A stretch of DNA of 35,956 nt from Pseudomonadota bacterium (lineage in GTDB: Bacteria; Desulfobacterota; Desulfobulbia; Desulfobulbales; JAGXFP01). The notes beneath the pieces were generated by a model. That model was given only the letters and a program-made list of their open reading frames with translations, was not told the DNA's origin and did not search any database. A program made the translations under genes and the position numbers. The stretch lies in contig JAHJAA010000066.1 in NCBI GenBank assembly GCA_018814305.1, forward strand, positions 1-35,956, read 5' to 3'. Shown here piece by piece: positions 16,996 through 24,441 of this stretch; positions within the stretch are counted from its first letter, which is position 1, and each line of letters starts with the position of its first letter.

Positions 16996-17736
16996 TCAAA
17001 CCGGGGGAGAAAGGGAAAAACCAATCAGGACAGCCGTCTCGGCCAGTTCACTGCAGGCCCCCAAGGTATCACCGGTGGCGCCGCCGATCTTTCGAGAACA
17101 AAAAACAACAAAGCACAGAAGGGTGAGCAGAACGGCCCCGATGGACCATAGCCCGGTTTCTCCACTGGCCCAGGAAACACAGATGAGGACCACCGCGGAC
17201 CAAAGTGCCGGACCTCGACTTCGGGCCGAATAGAACAGGGTGGCAAGCCCCCCTTCCGACCGGGCGTAGGGCAGGATGGCCATCATCATAACCATGGAAC
17301 AACGGCCTGCTACCGGGGCCAAAAACAAGGCCTTCCCCATTTGCGCCAGGGGCAGTTCACCAATGGCGACCCACTTTGCCCCGAGAACCAGGAAAAGCGC
17401 CACCACCCCCATTACGCCCACATGACTGTCCCGCATGATCTCAAGGATCCGCGCCCGGGGACGGGAGGAGAAAAAACCATCGGCGCAATCAGCCAGCCCG
17501 TCCAGGTGGAGTCCACCGGATACCGCCAGGAGAAGGCCCACCGCCAACAGGGCATTGAGTCCTTTGGGAAGAAACGGGGCCAGGCCGAGACTGGTCACGG
17601 CAACCACGGTCCCAACCAGAATTCCCACCACCGGGAAGAACCAGAGACTACTGACCAGGTCACACTCAGCGTTCCCCCTTTTACCCGGAAGCGGCAGGAT
17701 GGTGAGGAAACGGATGGCGGCGAAGAGAGCGTTCAT
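16996..17736 (-). CDS. cobS: Adenosylcobinamide-GDP ribazoletransferase (cobalamin synthase)
   Basis: A 246-residue inner-membrane enzyme joining adenosylcobinamide-GDP and alpha-ribazole (phosphate), the last joining step of cobalamin synthesis. The Mg-binding signature GGLHLDGLADCADGFFSS is at ~85-102, followed by MRDSHVGVMGVVAL, and KIGGATGDTLGACSELAET is near the C-terminus. About six hydrophobic helices are visible. It is the last gene of the cob set, after a 153-base gap from cobT that carries TTATAAG-like repeats. Confidence 0.94.
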   Translation of the reverse strand: MNALFAAIRFLTILPLPGKRGNAECDLVSSLWFFPVVGILVGTVVAVTSLGLAPFLPKGLNALLAVGLLLAVSGGLHLDGLADCADGFFSSRPRARILEIMRDSHVGVMGVVALFLVLGAKWVAIGELPLAQMGKALFLAPVAGRCSMVMMMAILPYARSEGGLATLFYSARSRGPALWSAVVLICVSWASGETGLWSIGAVLLTLLCFVVFCSRKIGGATGDTLGACSELAETAVLIGFSLSPPV

Positions 17737-17889
17737 CAGGGAAAGTGCCTAAAGTTATAAGTTTTAAGTGCCTAAAGTAAATGATGATTACGGATCATAT
17801 TTTTTTTGAATCCAGGTACATTTCGCAACTTCAACAGGACACAGCGTCGCATCGGAGAACCCTGTTATATTAGGGGCACTTCAGACACT

Positions 17890-18954
17890 TTACTTATCCG
17901 CCGTGGCCACGGCGGCCTCTTCAAACGTCGCCACTTCGGTCAAGATCCGGCAGGCCGCTTCCACCAGATTCATGGCCAAGGCAGCCCCAGTGCCTTCACC
18001 CAGACGAAGGTTGAGATCGAGGAGCGGCTCAAGCTGAAGATGTTGGTGCATGATCCGATGACCCTGTTCCACACTACGGTGGGAGGCAATCAGATAGTCT
18101 CGGCAGGATGGTGCTATCGTCGAGGCAATAAGCGCACCGGCCGTGGAAATAAAGCCGTCGATCAGCACCGGTTTCCGCTGGGCTGCCGCCCCAAGAATCA
18201 GACCGGCAATCCCCCCAATCTCAAAGCCGCCAACCTTGGCCAGCACATCAAGCCCGTCATGGGGATCTGGTTGATTAACCTTCAGGGCCTCTTCGATCAC
18301 TTTAACCTTATGATCCAACTGGGCATCGTCCAGGCCGGTGCCCCGGCCGGTCACCGTGGCCACTGAAATGCCGGTAATCGCCGCCACAATTGCGGCACTG
18401 GGGGTGGTGTTACCGATCCCCATATCACCGGTACCGAACAGATCAATCTCTCCACCCAGCAAACGGGCAACGTCGATCCCCGCCTCAATGGCAGCTACTG
18501 CCTGTTCGCGGGTCATGGCCGGGCCTTTAGCCATATTGGAAGTGCCAAAAGCAATCTTCCGATCAATAATCTTGCCGCTTTTCGCCATGGCCGAGAGATC
18601 GGCGGCCACTCCCATATCGACCACCACCACCCGGGCGCCGACCTGATTGGCCAGGGCGTTAATCCCAGCTCCGCCGTTGACAAAGTTCCCCACCATCTGG
18701 GGGGTGACCTCGCTGGGGAATTTACTCACCCCTTCGGCCACCACCCCGTGATCGCCAGCCATGGTGACCACGGCCTTTCGGGAGACCGGCGGGTTCATTG
18801 ATCGAGTCATCCCGGCCAGGTCCACGGCCAGATCCATCAGCCGTCCCAAGGCCCAATGCGGCATGGTCAACTGATCCAAACGATTCTTGGCCTGGTCTCG
18901 CCACTCCTGATCCTGGGGTAAAATGGCCTGAAGGGTTTCCTGTAACAATGTCAT
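17890..18954 (-). CDS. cobT: Nicotinate-nucleotide-dimethylbenzimidazole phosphoribosyltransferase
   Basis: A 354-residue CobT of standard length that activates the lower-ligand base to its alpha-ribotide. Motifs: KAVVTMAGDHGVVAEGVS, NFVNGGAGINALA, DLFGTGDMGIGNTTPSAAI, KVGGFEIGGIAGLILGAAAQ and VLIDGFISTAGALIA, with the catalytic Glu in LRLGEGTGAALAM. It overlaps cobU by four bases (ATGA), so the two are translationally coupled. No gene for making dimethylbenzimidazole is seen nearby, so the base that the organism uses is open. Confidence 0.95.
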   Translation of the reverse strand: MTLLQETLQAILPQDQEWRDQAKNRLDQLTMPHWALGRLMDLAVDLAGMTRSMNPPVSRKAVVTMAGDHGVVAEGVSKFPSEVTPQMVGNFVNGGAGINALANQVGARVVVVDMGVAADLSAMAKSGKIIDRKIAFGTSNMAKGPAMTREQAVAAIEAGIDVARLLGGEIDLFGTGDMGIGNTTPSAAIVAAITGISVATVTGRGTGLDDAQLDHKVKVIEEALKVNQPDPHDGLDVLAKVGGFEIGGIAGLILGAAAQRKPVLIDGFISTAGALIASTIAPSCRDYLIASHRSVEQGHRIMHQHLQLEPLLDLNLRLGEGTGAALAMNLVEAACRILTEVATFEEAAVATADK

Positions 18955-19490
18955 CTTTTCTCCTTGATAGATTGTGCGATTCCGCAGGTAATCAGATACA
19001 CCCGGTCGGCCCCTTGAGCGGTCTGCTGGTTACAGCGCCCCACCAGGTCCCGAAATAACCGGGCCAGAGGATTTTCCGGCACAATGCCCAGCCCAACCTC
19101 ATTGGTCACCAGGATCACTGTGCCCGATCGTTTGCCACAGGCGGCGACCAACTGCCCGGCATATTCCGTTATCTCGTCCTCGGTGAGTTCCGCAGGATCG
19201 CTTTTAAACAGCAGGTTGTTGATCCAGAGGGTCAAACAGTCGATGAGCACCACATCATATTCGCTTGATCCCTCCACCATAGCCGCTAACTCGAGGGGTT
19301 CCTCAACGGTCTCCCAACCCCGCCCCCGGCGCTCGTCTCGATGACGGGCAATCCTGCGGGACATCTCCTCGTCGGTCACCGGACAGGTGGCCACAAAGAG
19401 GCACCGCTTTCCGAGCGACTCGGCAAGTTCCTGGGCAAAGCGACTCTTGCCGCTCCGAGCCCCACCAGTGATCAAAATTATTTCCGCCAT
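18951..19490 (-). CDS. cobU: Bifunctional adenosylcobinamide kinase / adenosylcobinamide-phosphate guanylyltransferase
   Basis: A 179-residue CobU/CobP protein. The P-loop is GGARSGKSRFA at 9-19, followed by FVATCPVTDEEMSRRIARHR with the guanylylated-His region (RIARHRDERR), then VVLIDCLTLWINNLL (Walker-B-like) and VTNEVGLGIVPENPLARLFR. It makes adenosylcobinamide-GDP, the CobS substrate. It starts 10 bases after the cobC stop. Confidence 0.95.
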   Translation of the reverse strand: MAEIILITGGARSGKSRFAQELAESLGKRCLFVATCPVTDEEMSRRIARHRDERRGRGWETVEEPLELAAMVEGSSEYDVVLIDCLTLWINNLLFKSDPAELTEDEITEYAGQLVAACGKRSGTVILVTNEVGLGIVPENPLARLFRDLVGRCNQQTAQGADRVYLITCGIAQSIKEKR

Positions 19491-19500
19491 AAATCCTTCA

Positions 19501-20091
19501 TTACAGATTGAGGCCAGTCAAGACTCCACCCTCGGGAAAAAGATCCAGAGTGGTCAGCCGGGCCGGCTGGATATCAAACAACAGGTAATTCTGAGACGGA
19601 ATTTTAAGCAGGTGACAGATCAAGGCTCGGATCACTCCGCCATGGGCCACCACCAGGATCCGTTCCTCCCGGCAACCAACCAGCTTCTCTGCCACCCTCC
19701 CCACCCGATCCAGAAAATCAACCACCGCTTCACCCTCAGGAAAAGCGAACTCATGGTTCCAGATCGACCACCGTTTGACCAGTTCCGAATCCCCTTCAGC
19801 AATCTCAGTAAAACGCTTGCCTTCCCAGCGTCCGAAATCAATCTCCCGTAGATCCGGATCCTCAAATACCCTGGTAGAGATCGCCGAACCCAACATCGAA
19901 ACCGTCTGTTGGACCCGGCCCAAAGGGCTATGAAAGGTCACTTCCGGGGCCAAGGGTTTCAAGACCTCAGCCAATCGCGCCACTTCTTCCGGGGCTTTCG
20001 CCCCCAGGGGAATATCCGAAGAGCCGATAAAACGACCGGCATATTCCGTTCCGGTCGAACCATGACGGACCAGAAGAATTTTTTTGATCAT
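19501..20091 (-). CDS. cobC: Alpha-ribazole phosphatase / histidine phosphatase
   Basis: A 196-residue phosphoglycerate-mutase-like phosphatase with the catalytic motif LLVRHGSTG at residues 6-14, HSPLGRVQQTV, REIDFGRWEGKRFTEI and ILVVAHGGVIRALICHLL (second His). In this locus it most likely removes the phosphate from alpha-ribazole-5'-phosphate or adenosylcobalamin-phosphate. I chose the ATG at 20091 because the family starts directly before the R-H-G motif; the frame extends to 20142, but those residues are basic, and the terminator covers the U-tract there. It is the first gene after the riboswitch. Confidence 0.9.
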   Translation of the reverse strand: MIKKILLVRHGSTGTEYAGRFIGSSDIPLGAKAPEEVARLAEVLKPLAPEVTFHSPLGRVQQTVSMLGSAISTRVFEDPDLREIDFGRWEGKRFTEIAEGDSELVKRWSIWNHEFAFPEGEAVVDFLDRVGRVAEKLVGCREERILVVAHGGVIRALICHLLKIPSQNYLLFDIQPARLTTLDLFPEGGVLTGLNL

Positions 20092-20140
20092 ATTCTGTCT
20101 CTTCTCCCTCTTTTCTTCTTTGTTCGGTAACCGGTTGCTC

Positions 20141-20182
20141 AAAAAAAAAATCCCGGATCAATATATGAATATCGATCCGGGA
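20141..20182 (-). terminator. Intrinsic terminator between cobalamin riboswitch and cobC
   Basis: On the minus strand a 9-bp perfect stem (TCCCGGATC/GATCCGGGA) is followed by ten T residues. It sits ~80 bases after the aptamer and 50 bases before the cobC start, so it is a good candidate for the expression platform: B12 binding would favour termination before the cob genes. Confidence 0.85.
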
Positions 20183-20264
20183 ATCCCGTAAATACAAAAT
20201 GATCAATCGACTCACCTGATCCACGCAGGGGGTCGGACGGAGGTCCAATCCGCCATTTATGCAC

Positions 20265-20420
20265 TCAAGGCAGGTCTTCTGACTCCCGAATCAACCCACC
20301 GATCACGCCTTCCCGTCATGCTGACAGTGGCAAAATGTGACCGAGGTCCCCGGTTACAGCGGCGGGCCCGTCCCTGATTTGCACAGGGTTCCCTCTTCAG
20401 CTCTTGCGAGCACCTTGAAG
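20265..20420 (-). ncRNA. Cobalamin riboswitch aptamer
   Basis: Read on the minus strand it shows the B12-box hallmarks in order: AAGGTGCTCGCAAGAGC, GAGGGAACCCTGTGCAAATC, the pair AGGGACGGGCCCGCCGCTGT with AACCGGGGA, then GCCACTG, GGGAAGGCG, and the 3' closing GAGTCAGAAGACCTGCCTTG. It sits upstream of cobC-cobU-cobT-cobS and would switch them off at high adenosylcobalamin. Confidence 0.95.
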
Positions 20421-20428
20421 CTTTATTA

Positions 20429-20455
20429 ATTATTCACCCATATGACTTATGTCAA
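20429..20455 (-). promoter_or_regulatory. Putative sigma-70 promoter for the riboswitch-cob transcript
   Basis: On the minus strand a perfect -35 TTGACA (20450-20455) is followed after 15 bases by AATAAT (20429-20434), a short but usable spacing, just upstream of the aptamer start at 20420. Confidence 0.5.
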
Positions 20456-20539
20456 TGTTTTTTATCCATGAAATGGCTATCCTGATAGTGATGTCGTACC
20501 CATAAAACCCATAGCTTCCGAAGAATAGCAGGTGAACCG

Positions 20540-21562
20540 ATGAATGACCGAGAAACGAAGAACGAAGGGCTGTTGACTGACAAATACTTTTCATCATGGC
20601 GGCTCCTGGTGCAGAGCTCTTTCGCCTTATTCTGCCTCTATTGTGGCTGGCGATTTTATCTTTTTTATCAATGGGCCCTGGGCAATTCACCCACCTATGT
20701 CACTCGCCCTCCCTCGGTGGAAGGCTTTCTGCCAATCAGCGCCCTGGTCAGCCTGAAACGGTTGATCCTGACCGGGAACTATGACCAGATCCACCCCGCC
20801 GGATTGACCATCTTTCTGGCCGCCCTGTTCCTGGCCGTCTTCCTGCGCAAAGGATTCTGCGGCTGGATCTGTCCGGTGGGCTTTACCTCTAATCTGGTGG
20901 AGAAGGCCGGGCGAAAGCTGAAGTTATTGAAACGACTCCCCGACTTTTTTGACTACCCAATGATGGCTTTGAAGTATCTCCTCCTGGGTTTTTTCAGCTT
21001 TCTGATCCTGATCAAAATGAACCTTACCGCCATCGAGTCTTTTAATCGTTCTCCCTACAATCTGGTGGTGGACGCCAAAATGTTGTTGTTCTTTCTTGAA
21101 CCGGGCCACCTGACCGTTTTTTTTCTGGCGGCCATCTTGCTCTCCTCCCTCTTTCTCCGCAATTTCTGGTGTCGCTACCTCTGCCCTTACGGGGCCCTGC
21201 TTGGTATCCTCAGCATGTTCGGCCCGCTCCGGATCAACCGGGACCAGGAGTCCTGCATCAATTGTAAGAAATGTGAAAAGATGTGCCCAGGATCCATCCG
21301 GGTCCACCAGGAGGTTCAGGTGGAAAGCCCGGAATGCATCGGTTGCCTGGAATGCGTCGCGACCTGCCCGGTTCCAAATTGCTTGACGGTCTCGATCTAT
21401 AGCCGAAAAAAACTGCCGCCGAGAATGGTGCCGCTTGGGGTGGTGGGAATTTTTCTGTTGTTCTGGCTGGTTGCCTTGACCACCGGCCACTGGCATAATG
21501 GAATTGATCCGGCCATCATGCAGGAGGCCTATCGAATAGGCAGCAATCTAGGCCATCCATAA
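20540..21562 (+). CDS. Membrane-bound 4Fe-4S polyferredoxin (NapH/NosR-like)
   Basis: A 340-residue inner-membrane protein with about five hydrophobic helices and two paired cysteine signatures at helix ends: FCGWICPVG (near 114) and CRYLCPYGALLG (near 214). After these comes a two-cluster ferredoxin domain, CINCKKCEKMCPGSI and CIGCLECVATCPVPNC (residues ~236-285). A final helix and a short tail follow. The family relays electrons across or along the membrane between quinol and soluble or periplasmic redox partners. It stands alone, divergent from the riboswitch, so its partner is unknown. The ATG at 20540 follows AGGTGA. Confidence 0.85.
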   Translation: MNDRETKNEGLLTDKYFSSWRLLVQSSFALFCLYCGWRFYLFYQWALGNSPTYVTRPPSVEGFLPISALVSLKRLILTGNYDQIHPAGLTIFLAALFLAVFLRKGFCGWICPVGFTSNLVEKAGRKLKLLKRLPDFFDYPMMALKYLLLGFFSFLILIKMNLTAIESFNRSPYNLVVDAKMLLFFLEPGHLTVFFLAAILLSSLFLRNFWCRYLCPYGALLGILSMFGPLRINRDQESCINCKKCEKMCPGSIRVHQEVQVESPECIGCLECVATCPVPNCLTVSIYSRKKLPPRMVPLGVVGIFLLFWLVALTTGHWHNGIDPAIMQEAYRIGSNLGHP

Positions 21563-21606
21563 AAACTTGGCTTCAGCGGATGGGGGGCTGGGGGTAGAAA
21601 CGTACT

Positions 21607-21789
21607 CTAGGAGCCTGTCGGACTTAGAGAATCATAGCGAAAATTTGAGAAATTGAGACCAGATTTTCATGGATTTGAGACGAATAGCAGAAGACACCGC
21701 TTCGCTGTTATTTAACGAAAAACCATGGGAATATGGGCCGATTTCTCAAATTTGCAGTTGATTTATATCTAAGTCCGACAGGCTCCTAG
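21607..21789. mobile_element. MITE-like element, 22-bp perfect terminal inverted repeats
   Basis: The ends at 21607-21628 and 21768-21789 are perfect inverted repeats built on GGAGCCTGTCGGACTTAGA and closed by CTAG, which may be a palindromic target duplication. A second pair inside (AAATTTGAGAAAT/ATTTCTCAAATTT) makes the whole ~183 bp able to fold back. It encodes nothing and lies between two converging genes, six bases from the pilin-like stop. The parental transposase is not in the window. Confidence 0.85.
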
Positions 21790-21795
21790 GAAAGG

Positions 21796-22257
21796 TTATT
21801 CGGAGACTCCCAACTTATCCGCCAGAGGGCCACTTAATCTCCAGATCACAATCCGGCTGTTCTCGATCCGGGGCCGGGCGTACAAAATCATCCCGTTCAG
21901 CCTCCCAAGCTGCTGGGGAGAATCAATGGTGAGTTTCAGTTGGCCGTCAACCATCTCAATATTAAAATGGGAGGTATCCGCTACTGCCGTCATCTCTCCC
22001 ATATCTGTTGTGCCGGGCATGGTCGCCTGGGTGGCATAAAAGAGGCCAATATTAGTTTCAATGGCGTGCAGTCCGGGATAGATAAGGCTTACGACCTTAG
22101 CTCGATTAATATGACTGATGTACAGGGGAATGGCCACTGCAGCAAGGATGCCAACAATGGCTAAGACAATCATGACCTCGATGAGCGTAAATCCGGGACA
22201 GCACTTCTTTCGGGAAGACCGGGGCAGACACCCCATTTCACCACTCGAATCAGCCAT
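21796..22257 (-). CDS. Type IV pilin-like protein
   Basis: A 153-residue prepilin. After a 22-residue leader (MADSSGEMGCLPRSSRKKCC, P, G) comes the class III cleavage site G|FTLIEVMIVLAIVGILAA with the conserved Glu at +5. About 20 more residues are hydrophobic or helical, then a small beta-rich head (...GMILYARPRIENSRIVIWRL). The leader is longer than usual and has two adjacent cysteines. I chose ATG at 22257 because GAGGAGGTAACC precedes it; the frame extends to 22296, overlapping the upstream gene. It is probably a minor pilin or pseudopilin assembled in the inner membrane. It is downstream of, and probably co-transcribed with, the HAMP protein. Confidence 0.88.
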   Translation of the reverse strand: MADSSGEMGCLPRSSRKKCCPGFTLIEVMIVLAIVGILAAVAIPLYISHINRAKVVSLIYPGLHAIETNIGLFYATQATMPGTTDMGEMTAVADTSHFNIEMVDGQLKLTIDSPQQLGRLNGMILYARPRIENSRIVIWRLSGPLADKLGVSE

Positions 22258-22292
22258 GGTTACCTCCTCATTGAGGATTTGACTCGTATCTA

Positions 22293-22895
22293 TCATTTGC
22301 TGCTCCGAAAGGTGAACCGCTGCAGCACCTGGCAGAACTCATTCTGATCAGCCTTCATTTTTTCTACCAGTCGAGTAAGTTCCCGGGTGTCAGCCTCACC
22401 AACGGAAAGCTCTTTGCCCAAGGCAGAACAATGCGCTTCGCCCTTGCGACACCCCTGCTCCAGATCAGCCAGAAGATTTTCCAGGTTGGTGGCCATAACA
22501 TTGAAGTTTTCGTGAAATTCACGAAGATCATCACCGTCACGAATTCGGGCGCGTGCCGTCAGGTCACCGCCAGCAATCTGACGGATGGTGCGGTCGATGG
22601 AAAAAAGAGGGCCGACAACTTTGTGGGTTACGACAATACTGAGTGCAGCAAACAACAGAATCACCACTGTTACCGCCGGCCAGATATGGGTATGCAGTTC
22701 CAGTAAAACATGGGACGACGCAGCCTTTTCAGCCAATGTCACTATAGCGCCGGACGGTGGATTATCAATGGACCAAAGGATAGCGCCCATCAGAAACAAG
22801 GTGTACAGCAACAGCGTGGCCATAACCAAGAGCGCATATTTAAACTGGACCTGCCGATTGATCAGATACTTTCTTCGATGATATGCTTTAGCCAT
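22293..22895 (-). CDS. Two-helix membrane protein with a HAMP domain
   Basis: A 200-residue protein with transmembrane segments at ~20-42 and ~70-92, a short periplasmic loop between them, then a HAMP domain at ~90-145 (KVVGPLFSIDRTIRQIAGGD, LTARARIRDGDDLREFHENF, NVMATNLENLL) and a C-terminal coiled coil. No kinase, cyclase or methyl-accepting domain follows. Such short HAMP proteins beside a prepilin-like gene are a recurring pair in this group, and a pilus-linked signalling or structural role is inferred. AGGGGGAA precedes the ATG. Confidence 0.8.
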   Translation of the reverse strand: MAKAYHRRKYLINRQVQFKYALLVMATLLLYTLFLMGAILWSIDNPPSGAIVTLAEKAASSHVLLELHTHIWPAVTVVILLFAALSIVVTHKVVGPLFSIDRTIRQIAGGDLTARARIRDGDDLREFHENFNVMATNLENLLADLEQGCRKGEAHCSALGKELSVGEADTRELTRLVEKMKADQNEFCQVLQRFTFRSSK

Positions 22896-23029
22896 GAATT
22901 CCCCCTGCCAGATTCCCTTTAGACTGAGATATTGACGAGTCTTACATCCAAAGTAAATTAAAATCGCAAAAAATACGAAACTTTCCCACTCCTTATACCC
23001 TAAAACTCCACCGATGGCCCCAAAACAAA

Positions 23030-23069
23030 AGGGCGGTCAGGAGGATATACCTCCAGCCGCCCTTTTTTT
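23030..23069 (-). terminator. Intrinsic terminator after the NMT1-type binding protein
   Basis: A strong stem of GGGCGG and GGAGG with their complements (loop ATATA) lies ~30 bases after the stop of the minus-strand gene. A-rich sequence on its left gives CCCTTTTGTTTT on the minus strand, and seven T residues lie on its right, so it can work in both directions. Confidence 0.8.
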
Positions 23070-23096
23070 GACTCTTGCCGATATTTCTTTTTGAGC

Positions 23097-24086
23097 TCAG
23101 TGAGCCCCGACAGCGTAAGTATTGCTCACATACTTTTTCATATCCACTGTCTTTTTAATCTTCGGGGCCATGAAATCAGCTGCTTCGGCCATAATCCGAA
23201 AGTCATCTTCGGTGAAGGTCACCCGAATCTCCTTCCGTGAAGTAACGTGGACATTTGGCTCAATGGATGCAGCCACGTTACAGGCCGCCTGATCGGCACC
23301 GTTCAGACCCGCCTCGGCCATGAACCAGCCATTGGCCTCCTCGATATGCTGCCGATAATAATCATAGGCGTCGAACATGGCCTGCATCATCTTTTCCGCC
23401 ACCCCTGGTTGCGCCTTGATAAAGTTCTCGTTCATGAGGACCACCGAACAGACCTTACCCACATCGAGCACCTTGATCAGCCCCTTGGCCTCGAAGATGG
23501 CCGGAGTTGGATCAAAACCGCTCAAGGCGTCAATACTGCCCCAGGTTGCTTTATCCTCACCCCCCAACACCAACGGGCCTTGCTCACGGATCCCGAGATT
23601 GATAATCTTGACATCTTTCAGGGGATCAAGCCCGGCCCGCTTCAAGGCGGCAACGGTGATCCGTTCAGCGGCAGCACCGATGGGAATGGCGATAGTCTTG
23701 CCCGCAAGTCCCGCCAGGTTTCCGATCTCCGACTTGGGCGGAACATAGGTCAGGGTCCGGTTGTACATCAGACGACCAACCCCGATCCATCCCTTATCCT
23801 TAGAAAAAAGGGCGGCGGCAGGCTGATCAGCAGTGAGAACCACATCAATTTCACCGGCCAGGGCAATCTCATTTAAAACCGGGCCGTAGGTCCGACCGAT
23901 AAACTCCGCCTCCAAACCGTTCTTTTCCAAAATATCGGTGTGCTTGAGAATCTGAACCAACTGCCCCTGGGTAGCCCAGGGAATCTGCCAGCCAATGCGG
24001 ATTTTCGTCAAAGCGTGGGCCGTAGCCGGTATACAAAACCAGGCCAGCACAGTGATCATAATAATCTTGAGAGTGCTTCTTTTCAT
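23097..24086 (-). CDS. ABC-type substrate-binding protein, NMT1/SsuA/TauA-like
   Basis: A 329-residue exported protein. The signal peptide is MKRSTLKIIMITVLAWFCIP then ATAHA before LTKIRIGWQIPWAT. The NitT/TauT binding-protein pattern follows: LKHTDILEKNGLEAEFIGRT, GEIDVVLTADQPAAALFSK, LAGKTIAIPIGAAAERI, then a hinge and second lobe. Ligands of this family range from sulfonates and nitrate to thiamine precursors; the ligand here is not evident. No permease or ATPase gene is adjacent, so it is an orphan binding protein. It is divergent from an HTH-PAS regulator across 355 bases. A run of G residues upstream serves as ribosome binding site. Confidence 0.85.
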   Translation of the reverse strand: MKRSTLKIIMITVLAWFCIPATAHALTKIRIGWQIPWATQGQLVQILKHTDILEKNGLEAEFIGRTYGPVLNEIALAGEIDVVLTADQPAAALFSKDKGWIGVGRLMYNRTLTYVPPKSEIGNLAGLAGKTIAIPIGAAAERITVAALKRAGLDPLKDVKIINLGIREQGPLVLGGEDKATWGSIDALSGFDPTPAIFEAKGLIKVLDVGKVCSVVLMNENFIKAQPGVAEKMMQAMFDAYDYYRQHIEEANGWFMAEAGLNGADQAACNVAASIEPNVHVTSRKEIRVTFTEDDFRIMAEAADFMAPKIKKTVDMKKYVSNTYAVGAH

Positions 24087-24441
24087 TTCCCCCCCTTACC
24101 TTCAGTTCCTTAAATTTCTTGAATAAATCGCTGCCCAGGCAACCGTCCAGAATCCTTGCGACTTCCCGCTCCCAACTGCTACCCACTCTCCGGGAAGAAC
24201 GCACAAATACCGCTGAACTCGGGGCGCCTTGAGCAACGCGTCACGGCGAAAGGGTATGCCAAAACGTCCGGAAAGACAATACAAAGTTGTACATTTATCC
24301 ACTTATTATGTAGCAAAAGATTGAACAATAGGGTAATAGCTATGCATTCTCAGAAGATTCCATGCTTGTCTCAAAAACAAAAATGCACCATCCTGACTCA
24401 TCACCATCCCGGTAAAAAACTACGCCGAAAGGATACTTCCC
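24087..24441. other. Divergent intergenic region, no gene seen
   Basis: This 355-base gap lies between the 5' ends of the NMT1-type gene and the HTH-PAS gene and so must hold both promoters. Open frames in it have no ribosome binding sites and no recognisable product. I see no clear -35/-10 pair with good spacing. Confidence 0.5.

Noticed and set aside
23869-24204. Minus-strand open frame of 111 residues
   Set aside because: It lies mostly antisense/out of frame to the binding-protein gene and has no start signal or recognisable domain.
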